Positions 18,280 to 26,922 of a stretch of DNA of 64,000 bases are shown here, piece by piece. A program made the translations under genes and the position numbers. A model generated the notes under the pieces. That model ran no database searches. It worked only from the letters and a program-made list of their open reading frames with translations, and was not told where the DNA came from. Numbering within the stretch: the first letter of the stretch is position 1; each line of letters opens with the position of its first letter. Source of the stretch: Campylobacter mucosalis (lineage in GTDB: Bacteria > Campylobacterota > Campylobacteria > Campylobacterales > Campylobacteraceae); assembly GCF_013372205.1 (NCBI RefSeq), contig NZ_CP053831.1, positions 1,302,001 to 1,366,000 on the forward strand, given 5' to 3'.

Positions 18280-20799
18280 ATGAAATTTTCAAAGATTGCA
18301 TGTGTTGCACTTTTAAGTGCTAGTATATCTACGGTTGCGTTGGCTCAACCAAATCAAAATGTGGCAAATCTAATTAAGAACAAAGAGAGTGAATTAGTTA
18401 GAACAGCTGCTTATAATAAAATTCTTAAAGCCGTAAATGAGTTGGGTAGTATTTACGGTGAACTAAGCAAATGGACCGGAGACAAAGGTACTTCTGATAC
18501 TGATATAAATACAAAAATTTATAAAGCTCTTGAAGTGATAAAAACTGAAAAAACCAAAATTACAGAAAGTGGATCTATCCAACTAGATGGCAAAGATGGT
18601 TCAACATTAACAATAGATGAACATGGAGTTATAAAATTAAAAATAACAGGCGGTGATAACACAGCGGTTGATAATGGTGGTCAAGAAATAGCTATATCTC
18701 TTGATGAGTTTAAAAATAGCGGCAACATTCATGATAAGATAAATGCTATGTTTGCAGAAAATAACAAAGATGTTTGGGAATCGTTTGTAGAACAATTTAA
18801 AGAAAAGCACAATGAAAAAAAAGAGGAAAGAGAGAGTGCTATAGACAGTGCTGTGGAAAATATTATAAAACAATATGACACAATAGATGAAAAAGACGAT
18901 CAATACAAAGCATTTGTTGTAAATAAAGATTTTATACTAAATAAAATCCAAAATGATGTAAAAGAAGGACAAGCTAATGTCACAGAAAAACAAAAAGAAT
19001 TAAACCAAGCAATAGCAGGTGTAAAAAAAGATACGCTAACACTTCGTAGCACAGACAAAAAAGCAATTGAAAAGCAATCAACTGATATTGGTGCACTTAC
19101 AGATAAATTGACTAAAGCAAAAGATCAAGGTGGTAATGCCGATTCAGATATTAAAGCAAAAGCCGACGCATTAATAGCTGCCATAGATGCAGGTGTAAAG
19201 CTGCAAACTAAAGCAAACAATGGCAAGCTGCTAACCAAAGAAGACGTTAATAAGATTGTTGCTGGCACTGCGACTGCGACTGATTTTGATGGTCAACAAA
19301 CTGACTTAACAGACAACACAAAAAAAGCTAATGTTCTAAACGCACTTATAGGTGAGAATAACAATGCTGGTGCTCAAAAGGCAGTAGAAGCTGCAAAAAC
19401 CGAGATAGGTAAAGTAACAGGTGCAGTAGCAGCTGTAACACACGCGGAGTCTGAACTTTCTGAAATAAATGAATTTATGGCTAAGGCAAACAAAGTTATT
19501 GCAGAAGTCACTAGCAGTTCAGATATTGCAGGAGATAAACTAGGAGCCCTCAAGAAAGCCATAACAGAGAAGAAACCTGACCAAATCGCAAAAGCCCAAC
19601 AAGAACTAAAAAACGCAGCTAATGCTCGTGCAACAGGTGTAACAAAGGTTGCAAACCTAGAAGAGAAACAAGGTGAAGTATTAGGATCATTTACTGATAC
19701 TGTCTTAGCAAATGATACTGTAAAATCTATAGTAACCTCATATAATGCAAAAGAACTTGCTGATACTGCAAAAGCACTAAACACATCAATAGAGCAAAGC
19801 CAACGATCACAGAACAAAGGTACATCTACTGATATCATAATGTTTAATACAGGACTTGCTACAAACACTCGCTTAGCAAAACTATCAAACCCATTTAATG
19901 CAGACCTAGCACTAGCACAAGCTATTAATGAGCTAGAAGGAGAAACATTTGCTGATGCTGGTGATAGTCTATCAAGTGTAATAAAAGAGTATACAAATAG
20001 ATTTAACCATGATAATAACCTATGGGGTAATATCTTTGGTGGTAAAGGTAAAATAAAAGACTCTGCTAATCCAAGCATTTGGGGTGTAACACTAGGTTAT
20101 GATAAAGCATTTGATAACACTATAGTTGGTGGATTTATCAACTATGCAAAAGTACAATCAAAAGATTCACAAGTAAGAAGTGAATCTGATAACTATAGCT
20201 TTGGTGTATATTCAAGAAGCTACTTTGATCAAAGCGAGATAGATGCTAAGATTGGATATGGATTTGGAAGAAATGAACTAAGCAGACATGCAATGGATTC
20301 TAAGATAGGTACTTCAACAGGAAAGTATGATAGTAAATTCTTTGATGTAGATGTTGAGTATGGTTATGTATTTGGTTTAGGTAATGCTATGTTTATTAAA
20401 CCTATAGCAGGTCTATCATATACTCATATTAAACATGATGGCTTTACAGAAGATGGTAATGTTCCTGCTATATTTGGTAATACAACTCTAAAGACACTAA
20501 AAGCAAAACTTGGTAGTGAGTTTAGAGTATATACTGATAATGCAGGCTACTTTTATATAACTCCTGGTGTAGAAAGAGAACTTAGTAAGAGTGCAAATGA
20601 CCTTAGTGTAAAATTTGTAGGTTCTAGTAAAGATGTAGTGTTTGATGCTGATAAGAAAAAGAATACATACATTACTCTTAAGACTGGTGCTGAGTTTAAG
20701 ATTACAAACAATCTAAGCACAAACATTAACTTTGGTGCAAAAGCTAAAGCAAAAGAACAATACTACAATGGAACACTTGGAGTTTCTTATAAATTCTAA
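18280..20799 (+). CDS. autotransporter copy 1: variable helical passenger, constant beta-barrel
   Basis: The 839-residue protein begins with a 22-residue signal peptide (M-K-F-S-K-I-A-C-V-A-L-L ... V-A-L-A). A lysine/glutamate-rich, largely helical passenger covers about 23-438. Residues 439-839 are identical to the C-termini of the three other copies: a helical linker, a N-L-W-G-N-I-F-G-G-K junction and, from about 597, a beta-barrel ending in S-Y-K-F as expected for BamA-inserted outer-membrane proteins. It is therefore a type V secreted surface protein. The helical passenger differs from the usual beta-helix. It is the only copy on the plus strand and faces copy 2 tail to tail. Passenger function is unknown; adhesin or antigen-variable coat is inference. 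Confidence 0.9.
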   Translation: MKFSKIACVALLSASISTVALAQPNQNVANLIKNKESELVRTAAYNKILKAVNELGSIYGELSKWTGDKGTSDTDINTKIYKALEVIKTEKTKITESGSIQLDGKDGSTLTIDEHGVIKLKITGGDNTAVDNGGQEIAISLDEFKNSGNIHDKINAMFAENNKDVWESFVEQFKEKHNEKKEERESAIDSAVENIIKQYDTIDEKDDQYKAFVVNKDFILNKIQNDVKEGQANVTEKQKELNQAIAGVKKDTLTLRSTDKKAIEKQSTDIGALTDKLTKAKDQGGNADSDIKAKADALIAAIDAGVKLQTKANNGKLLTKEDVNKIVAGTATATDFDGQQTDLTDNTKKANVLNALIGENNNAGAQKAVEAAKTEIGKVTGAVAAVTHAESELSEINEFMAKANKVIAEVTSSSDIAGDKLGALKKAITEKKPDQIAKAQQELKNAANARATGVTKVANLEEKQGEVLGSFTDTVLANDTVKSIVTSYNAKELADTAKALNTSIEQSQRSQNKGTSTDIIMFNTGLATNTRLAKLSNPFNADLALAQAINELEGETFADAGDSLSSVIKEYTNRFNHDNNLWGNIFGGKGKIKDSANPSIWGVTLGYDKAFDNTIVGGFINYAKVQSKDSQVRSESDNYSFGVYSRSYFDQSEIDAKIGYGFGRNELSRHAMDSKIGTSTGKYDSKFFDVDVEYGYVFGLGNAMFIKPIAGLSYTHIKHDGFTEDGNVPAIFGNTTLKTLKAKLGSEFRVYTDNAGYFYITPGVERELSKSANDLSVKFVGSSKDVVFDADKKKNTYITLKTGAEFKITNNLSTNINFGAKAKAKEQYYNGTLGVSYKF

Positions 20800-20906
20800 G
20801 ATACATACAATAAGTATGCATACAAACATACAATAAACATACATACATACTAAACAGCTAAGACTTAGGTCTTGGCTGTTTGGAAGTATGACTTTATAAT
20901 CCTAAC
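19579..20906 (+). repeat. constant 3' block of the autotransporter family (copy 1)
   Basis: About 1.33 kb covering the last 400 codons, the CATA-rich 3' leader, the hairpin and about 25 bases beyond recurs nearly identically at 21253-22583, 24048-25360 and 26816-28143 in reverse orientation. Only scattered silent changes are visible, for example near 24188 in copy 3. Such identity beside divergent passengers points to recent duplication or ongoing gene conversion. Confidence 0.9.
20852..20881 (+). terminator. family terminator hairpin, copy 1
   Basis: AAACAGCTAAGAC and GTCTTGGCTGTTT form a 13-base stem with one G-T wobble and a TTAG loop. It lies about 50 bases after the stop of autotransporter copy 1. 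A CATA-type tetranucleotide-rich stretch (20803-20850) separates the stop from the hairpin. The same hairpin follows every copy. Confidence 0.75.
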
Positions 20907-20940
20907 TTTATAACTCTAACTCAACATAAATGGCATGGTT

Positions 20941-21069
20941 GTGATATTTTGTAAAAAGATTACAAACTCAATGCAAGAAGCCATTGACATAACGACACAA
21001 AGACGAAAAATCCAAGATGAATACAACAAAGCAAACAGCATAACGCCAACATCTACAAAATGTTTTTAG
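20941..21069 (+). pseudogene. uvrB 3' fragment (remnant)
   Basis: In one frame this stretch encodes V-I-F-C-K-K-I-T-N-S-M-Q-E-A-I-D, then T-Q-R-R-K-I-Q-D-E-Y-N-K-A-N-S-I-T-P-T-S, and ends at TAG 21067. This matches the conserved UvrB segment S-M-x-x-A-I-x-x-T-x-x-R-R-x-x-Q-x-x-Y-N-x-x-x-x-I-T-P that follows helicase motif VI. Nothing of the preceding helicase domains or the UVR tail is present. It is a stranded piece of about 43 codons, and the working uvrB must be elsewhere. It lies between the inverted autotransporter copies 1 and 2, so it marks a past recombination breakpoint. Confidence 0.8.
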
Positions 21070-21252
21070 GTATAAAAATATGTAGATATTTATATAACAG
21101 CTGTAAGGGCTGATATTACGTGAGATTCTGCCATAGCTTATCATTTATTTAATTTTTTAATATGACAGAATTTTAGCTGATTTTAGAGATACAATCTTGT
21201 ACGGATGCTACATAATAGTGATAAAGTTAAGATTAATAAATTAGATTAATGA
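21070..21252. other. non-coding centre between inverted autotransporter copies
   Basis: I see no gene here. An imperfect inverted repeat, ATTCTGCCATA near 21126-21136 with TATGACAGAAT near 21162-21172, could fold with a roughly 25-base loop. Together with the uvrB remnant this segment is the unique centre (about 346 bases) between the two long inverted constant blocks, and it could flip by recombination between them. Confidence 0.5.
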
Positions 21253-21277
21253 GTTAGGATTATAAAGTCATACTTCC

Positions 21278-21307
21278 AAACAGCCAAGACCTAAGTCTTA
21301 GCTGTTT
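21278..21307 (-). terminator. family terminator hairpin, copy 2
   Basis: The same 13-base stem and 4-base loop as at 20852, in minus orientation, downstream of autotransporter copy 2. It faces the hairpin of copy 1 across the uvrB remnant. Confidence 0.75.
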
Positions 21308-21359
21308 AGTATGTATGTATGTTTATTGTATGTTTGTATGCATACTTATTGTATGTATC

Positions 21360-23915
21360 TTAGAATTTATAAGAAACTCCAAGTGTTCCATTGTAGTATT
21401 GTTCTTTTGCTTTAGCTTTTGCACCAAAGTTAATGTTTGTGCTTAGATTGTTTGTAATCTTAAACTCAGCACCAGTCTTAAGAGTAATGTATGTATTCTT
21501 TTTCTTATCAGCATCAAACACTACATCTTTACTAGAACCTACAAATTTTACACTAAGGTCATTTGCACTCTTACTAAGTTCTCTTTCTACACCAGGAGTT
21601 ATATAAAAGTAGCCTGCATTATCAGTATATACTCTAAACTCACTACCAAGTTTTGCTTTTAGTGTCTTTAGAGTTGTATTACCAAATATAGCAGGAACAT
21701 TACCATCTTCTGTAAAGCCATCATGTTTAATATGAGTATATGATAGACCTGCTATAGGTTTAATAAACATAGCATTACCTAAACCAAATACATAACCATA
21801 CTCAACATCTACATCAAAGAATTTACTATCATACTTTCCTGTTGAAGTACCTATCTTAGAATCCATTGCATGTCTGCTTAGTTCATTTCTTCCAAATCCA
21901 TATCCAATCTTAGCATCTATCTCGCTTTGATCAAAGTAGCTTCTTGAATATACACCAAAGCTATAGTTATCAGATTCACTTCTTACTTGTGAATCTTTTG
22001 ATTGTACTTTTGCATAGTTGATAAATCCACCAACTATAGTGTTATCAAATGCTTTATCATAACCTAGTGTTACACCCCAAATGCTTGGATTAGCAGAGTC
22101 TTTTATTTTACCTTTACCACCAAAGATATTACCCCATAGGTTATTATCATGGTTAAATCTATTTGTATACTCTTTTATTACACTTGATAGACTATCACCA
22201 GCATCAGCAAATGTTTCTCCTTCTAGCTCATTAATAGCTTGTGCTAGTGCTAGGTCTGCATTAAATGGGTTTGATAGTTTTGCTAAGCGAGTGTTTGTAG
22301 CAAGTCCTGTATTAAACATTATGATATCAGTAGATGTACCTTTGTTCTGTGATCGTTGGCTTTGCTCTATTGATGTGTTTAGTGCTTTTGCAGTATCAGC
22401 AAGTTCTTTTGCATTATATGAGGTTACTATAGATTTTACAGTATCATTTGCTAAGACAGTATCAGTAAATGATCCTAATACTTCACCTTGTTTCTCTTCT
22501 AGGTTTGCAACCTTTGTTACACCTGTTGCACGAGCATTAGCTGCGTTTTTTAGTTCTTGTTGGGCTTTTGCGATTTGGTCAGATTGTTTATTTTGTATAA
22601 CATTATCTAGTGCGGTAGATTTAAAAAACGCTATTTCTTCGCTACTAGTAATTGTCGCAATAGTTTTATCTGTGTCAGTCATAAGTTTGTTAGATTTTTT
22701 AAGTTCGCCGTTTGCTGTGTCTACTTTTTCTATCTCTTGCGTTATTTTTTCTATTTCTGTTTTTGCTATTTCTTTTGCCTGCAGAGCGCCACTAACACCA
22801 ACTTCACCTATAAGGGCATTTAGAACCGTTCCTATATTGGCATCTCCTGTTAAATCATTTGCATTACCATCAAAATCACCTGCAACCACTTTTACCTTAC
22901 CAGCACCACCAGCAAGAATAGCATCAATGTCATCTTTAGTTAGAAGTGTAGCTTCTGCATTTTTTCTTTTAAGTTTTACACCTGCATCTATGGCTGCTTT
23001 TAATGCTGTTGCTTTTTGTATGTTATTTTCTTGTTTTGATTCTAAAGGTTTTGCATCATCTAGCTGTTTTGCAAGTGCGTTAATAGCCTCCGCTTGTTTA
23101 ATTATCCCTGCATTGTCTTTTCTTAGTAGATTTAAATTATCTGCAACTACTTTTTTTACCGCTTCATCTACTTTACCTTGAGCATCTGTAACAGCTTTTT
23201 CTTTTGCGGCTATGTCTGCTTTAATAGCATTATCTATAGTGCTTTTATTTTCAATGAATGCTGAGTACTGATCATCTGGATCAACCACGCCACCAGCAGC
23301 TTTTACAAGATTTAATGCTTCTGTATTTATTTCTGAGTCTCTACTAGCTTTTAACCTATTGTGTTCTTTTATAAATTCTTCTATAAATTTATCCCAAACA
23401 TCTTTATTGTTGTCAGCAAACATCTTTTCTATTTTGTCATTATTTTGACCGCTACCACTTTTAAAATCTTCAAGAGTTAAAGTTATCGCATCAGAGCCAC
23501 CATTATTAACTGCTGTGTGTTTGCCACTATCCTCAGTTATAATTAATTTTATATCTCCATTTGTCTCTATTGTTAGTTTTGAGGTGCCACTTGCCACTTC
23601 AAGTTTTTCAAGACCTTTAATATTCTCCTTATTGTCTTTGATGGTTTTTAATGCATTGTAAATTTTTGTATTTAGCTCTGCTGAGAGACCATTTTTACCG
23701 TCTCCAGCTGCATCACCATTCCAGTTTTTTAAGTTGGCATACTTTATGTTTTGTAAATCCTTTATGGCTTTCATAATATTTTGATAAGCAGCCTCTTTTG
23801 TTGCTTGGTAATTTTTTGCACTAAGCAACCCAGTTAGCTGATCATTATCAGCCAATGCAACCGTAGATATACTAGCACTTAAAAGTGCAACACATGCAAT
23901 CTTTGAAAATTTCAT
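21360..23915 (-). CDS. autotransporter copy 2: variable helical passenger, constant beta-barrel
   Basis: The 851-residue protein has the same 22-residue signal peptide and the same residues 451-851 (linker and barrel) as copy 1, but its own passenger at 23-450. The passenger shares blocks with copy 3 (A-L-K-A-A-I-D-A-G-V-K-L-K-R-K-N-A-E) and with copy 4 (K-D-N-A-G-I-I-K-Q), so it looks mosaic. It is predicted to be exported by Sec and inserted by BamA. AAGGAG precedes the ATG, and its promoter carries G7, the shortest tract of the four. The frame is intact. Function is unknown beyond surface exposure. Confidence 0.9.
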   Translation of the reverse strand: MKFSKIACVALLSASISTVALADNDQLTGLLSAKNYQATKEAAYQNIMKAIKDLQNIKYANLKNWNGDAAGDGKNGLSAELNTKIYNALKTIKDNKENIKGLEKLEVASGTSKLTIETNGDIKLIITEDSGKHTAVNNGGSDAITLTLEDFKSGSGQNNDKIEKMFADNNKDVWDKFIEEFIKEHNRLKASRDSEINTEALNLVKAAGGVVDPDDQYSAFIENKSTIDNAIKADIAAKEKAVTDAQGKVDEAVKKVVADNLNLLRKDNAGIIKQAEAINALAKQLDDAKPLESKQENNIQKATALKAAIDAGVKLKRKNAEATLLTKDDIDAILAGGAGKVKVVAGDFDGNANDLTGDANIGTVLNALIGEVGVSGALQAKEIAKTEIEKITQEIEKVDTANGELKKSNKLMTDTDKTIATITSSEEIAFFKSTALDNVIQNKQSDQIAKAQQELKNAANARATGVTKVANLEEKQGEVLGSFTDTVLANDTVKSIVTSYNAKELADTAKALNTSIEQSQRSQNKGTSTDIIMFNTGLATNTRLAKLSNPFNADLALAQAINELEGETFADAGDSLSSVIKEYTNRFNHDNNLWGNIFGGKGKIKDSANPSIWGVTLGYDKAFDNTIVGGFINYAKVQSKDSQVRSESDNYSFGVYSRSYFDQSEIDAKIGYGFGRNELSRHAMDSKIGTSTGKYDSKFFDVDVEYGYVFGLGNAMFIKPIAGLSYTHIKHDGFTEDGNVPAIFGNTTLKTLKAKLGSEFRVYTDNAGYFYITPGVERELSKSANDLSVKFVGSSKDVVFDADKKKNTYITLKTGAEFKITNNLSTNINFGAKAKAKEQYYNGTLGVSYKF

Positions 23916-23951
23916 TTTAACTCCTTAAATTATTGTAGAAATCACAATGGT

Positions 23952-23982
23952 ATTTTACCCCCCCACTTAAAGTAATGTTAAA
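23952..23982 (-). promoter_or_regulatory. promoter of autotransporter copy 2 with G7 tract
   Basis: On the minus strand AACATT, nine bases, G7 (C7 at 23958-23964 on the plus strand) and TAAAAT (23957-23952) give a 16-base spacer, one shorter than copy 1. The flanking bases are identical to the other copies. Confidence 0.65.
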
Positions 23983-24072
23983 ATTTATAATGCTTTTTAA
24001 ATAAAGTTTTACTTTTTGATGTTTTTAGGTGTAAATTAGATTAATGAGTTAGGATTATAAAGTCATACTTCC

Positions 24073-24102
24073 AAACAGCCAAGACCTAAGTCTTAGCTGT
24101 TT
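24073..24102 (-). terminator. family terminator hairpin, copy 3
   Basis: The same 13-base stem hairpin as at 20852, in minus orientation, after the CATA-rich 3' leader of copy 3. Confidence 0.75.
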
Positions 24103-24154
24103 AGTATGTATGTATGTTTATTGTATGTTTGTATGCATACTTATTGTATGTATC

Positions 24155-26681
24155 TTAGAATTTATAAGAAACTCCAAGTGTTCCATTATAGTATTGCTCT
24201 TTTGCTTTAGCTTTTGCACCAAAGTTAATGTTTGTGCTTAGATTGTTTGTAATCTTAAACTCAGCACCAGTCTTAAGAGTAATGTATGTATTCTTTTTCT
24301 TATCAGCATCAAACACTACATCTTTACTAGAACCTACAAATTTTACACTAAGGTCATTTGCACTCTTACTAAGTTCTCTTTCTACACCAGGAGTTATATA
24401 AAAGTAGCCTGCATTATCAGTATATACTCTAAACTCACTACCAAGTTTTGCTTTTAGTGTCTTTAGAGTTGTATTACCAAATATAGCAGGAACATTACCA
24501 TCTTCTGTAAAGCCATCATGTTTAATATGAGTATATGATAGACCTGCTATAGGTTTAATAAACATAGCATTACCTAAACCAAATACATAACCATACTCAA
24601 CATCTACATCAAAGAATTTACTATCATACTTTCCTGTTGAAGTACCTATCTTAGAATCCATTGCATGTCTGCTTAGTTCATTTCTTCCAAATCCATATCC
24701 AATCTTAGCATCTATCTCGCTTTGATCAAAGTAGCTTCTTGAATATACACCAAAGCTATAGTTATCAGATTCACTTCTTACTTGTGAATCTTTTGATTGT
24801 ACTTTTGCATAGTTGATAAATCCACCAACTATAGTGTTATCAAATGCTTTATCATAACCTAGTGTTACACCCCAAATGCTTGGATTAGCAGAGTCTTTTA
24901 TTTTACCTTTACCACCAAAGATATTACCCCATAGGTTATTATCATGGTTAAATCTATTTGTATACTCTTTTATTACACTTGATAGACTATCACCAGCATC
25001 AGCAAATGTTTCTCCTTCTAGCTCATTAATAGCTTGTGCTAGTGCTAGGTCTGCATTAAATGGGTTTGATAGTTTTGCTAAGCGAGTGTTTGTAGCAAGT
25101 CCTGTATTAAACATTATGATATCAGTAGATGTACCTTTGTTCTGTGATCGTTGGCTTTGCTCTATTGATGTGTTTAGTGCTTTTGCAGTATCAGCAAGTT
25201 CTTTTGCATTATATGAGGTTACTATAGATTTTACAGTATCATTTGCTAAGACAGTATCAGTAAATGATCCTAATACTTCACCTTGTTTCTCTTCTAGGTT
25301 TGCAACCTTTGTTACACCTGTTGCACGAGCATTAGCTGCGTTTTTTAGTTCTTGTTGGGCTGTTTTTATTTGGTCGGTATCCTTGCTTTCTATGGCTAAT
25401 TTTAGATCAGTAGACTTGGTGGCTGTAATACTCTCATCACTGGTTGCTTTTGCTACTACATCTTCAAATTTAGCCATAAGATCGTTTGAGGCTTTAAGCT
25501 CGGTTTCTTTGTCTGATACGTCATTTATCTTGTTTGTAACTTTTTCTATCTCCTGTTTTGCTTTGTTTGTCATATTGGCAGCGCCTTCTTGTCTACCAAC
25601 ATCTCCAATAAGAGCATTTAGAACTTTTTCCTTTATTTTCATCTCCTGACAAATCAGGTACATTGTCATTGTCAAAATCATCTTTATTTGCTGTGCCAGC
25701 AAGGATAGCATCAATGTCACCTTTGGTTAGAAGTGTATCCTCTGCATTTTTTCTTTTAAGTTTTACACCTGCATCTATGGCTGCTTTTAGTGCAGCTGCC
25801 TTTTCTATGTTACCTTCTTGTGTTTTACCCTTAGCTTCTGCTGTATTTAGCTGATTTAATACGTTTGACACAAGAGTCTCTTGCTCTGCTATCTTTTTAT
25901 TATCTGTGCTGAGCAAAGTTACTATCTTGGCATCTGTAGCTTTTATAGCCTTACTCACTTCCTCTTTGGCTTTTACAACTGCGCCTTGCTTTGATTTTAT
26001 ATCTGCATTGATAGCGTTCTTCACATCATTTTTGCTCTCAATATATGCTGAATATTTATCATTGGGTGTAACTACTAAACTTTGGTCTGAAGCAGCGAAT
26101 TTCAAACTCTCTTCTTGTATCTTAGCGTCTCTTTTAGCCTTTAATTCATTATGTTTATTTGTGAAATCTTTTATAAGGGCTTGCCAAACGTCTCTGTTGT
26201 TTTCGGCAAATATCTCTTTTATTTTATCTTTATTAAGAGCTTCAAAATCTGAAAGTGTCAGGCTGGTTTCTTGAACTGCCGTATTGCCATCATCAGCTAT
26301 GGTTATTTTTATGGATTTATCGCTTCCTATTACTAATTTTGAGTTTTTGCTACCTTTTATTATCAAATCAGAAGCCCCTGGGGCTATTTTGTCTTTTAAT
26401 CCCTCTATTTTTCCAAAAGCGTCATAAATTTTACCATTTACATCCTCTTTTAGTTGATCTACACCGTCATTGACTGCTTTAGCTCCATTCCATTTAGCTA
26501 AGTTTTCATAACCTATAGTTTTTAAGCTATTTACAACTTCAAGAATCTCTTTGTAAGCAGCCGTTCTAGTTACTTCATCTATTTTAGCATCTTGCAGATT
26601 TTTTAATTCATTATCAGCCAATGCAACCGTAGATATACTAGCACTTAAAAGTGCAACACATGCAATCTTTGAAAATTTCAT
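24155..26681 (-). pseudogene. autotransporter copy 3, broken by a +1 frameshift in an A5 run
   Basis: The signal peptide and first part of the passenger read from ATG 26681 to about residue 350 and then run into an out-of-frame tail ending C-S-Y-W-R-C-W. The rest of the passenger and the full constant barrel continue in the next frame to 24155. The shift falls where the sense strand has GGAAAAAG (T5 at 25625-25629 on the plus strand). With four A the frame would read on as K-V-L-N-A-L-I-G, as in the other copies, giving about 841 residues. As written the barrel would not be made, so no surface display. It may be a silent donor, a phase-off allele or a sequencing error. Its promoter and barrel are otherwise intact. 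Confidence 0.85.
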
Positions 26682-26717
26682 TTTAACTCCTTAAATTATT
26701 GTAGAAATCACAATGGT

Positions 26718-26750
26718 ATTTTACCCCCCCCCACTTAAAGTAATGTTAAA
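26718..26750 (-). promoter_or_regulatory. promoter of autotransporter copy 3 with G9 tract
   Basis: Same promoter as the other copies, with nine G (C9 at 26724-26732 on the plus strand) directly upstream of TAAAAT. The AACATT to TAAAAT spacer is 18 bases, the longest of the four. Confidence 0.65.
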
Positions 26751-26840
26751 ATTTATAATGCTTTTTAAATAAAGTTTTACTTTTTGATGTTTTTAGGTGT
26801 AAATTAGATTAATGAGTTAGGATTATAAAGTCATACTTCC

Positions 26841-26870
26841 AAACAGCCAAGACCTAAGTCTTAGCTGTTT
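26841..26870 (-). terminator. family terminator hairpin, copy 4
   Basis: The same 13-base stem hairpin as at 20852, minus orientation, downstream of autotransporter copy 4. Confidence 0.75.
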
Positions 26871-26922
26871 AGTATGTATGTATGTTTATTGTATGTTTGT
26901 ATGCATACTTATTGTATGTATC

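Larger units (their letters stand above)
21253..24047 (-). repeat. tandem unit 1 (autotransporter copy 2)
   Basis: First of three head-to-tail units of about 2.8 kb on the minus strand. Each runs from the hairpin and constant 3' block, through a unique passenger, to the constant signal sequence, promoter and a short GTTAGG-flanked junction. The unit is 2795 bases by the recurring GTTAGGATTATAAAG boundary. Confidence 0.8.
24048..26815 (-). repeat. tandem unit 2 (frameshifted autotransporter copy 3)
   Basis: Middle unit of the tandem array, 2768 bases between GTTAGG boundaries. It shares promoter, signal sequence, constant 3' block and hairpin with its neighbours. Confidence 0.8.

Noticed and set aside
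20803-20850. CATA-type tetranucleotide stretch as a phase-variable repeat
   Set aside because: It is irregular, lies after the stop codon and is the same in all copies, so a switching role is not supported.
22081-23181. Long antisense frame (366 codons), with equivalents at 19374-20078, 24876-25649 and 27644-28327
   Set aside because: It mirrors the autotransporter genes, starts at the same place in each constant block, changes length with the passenger and has no ribosome site. It is a shadow of codon bias on the opposite strand.
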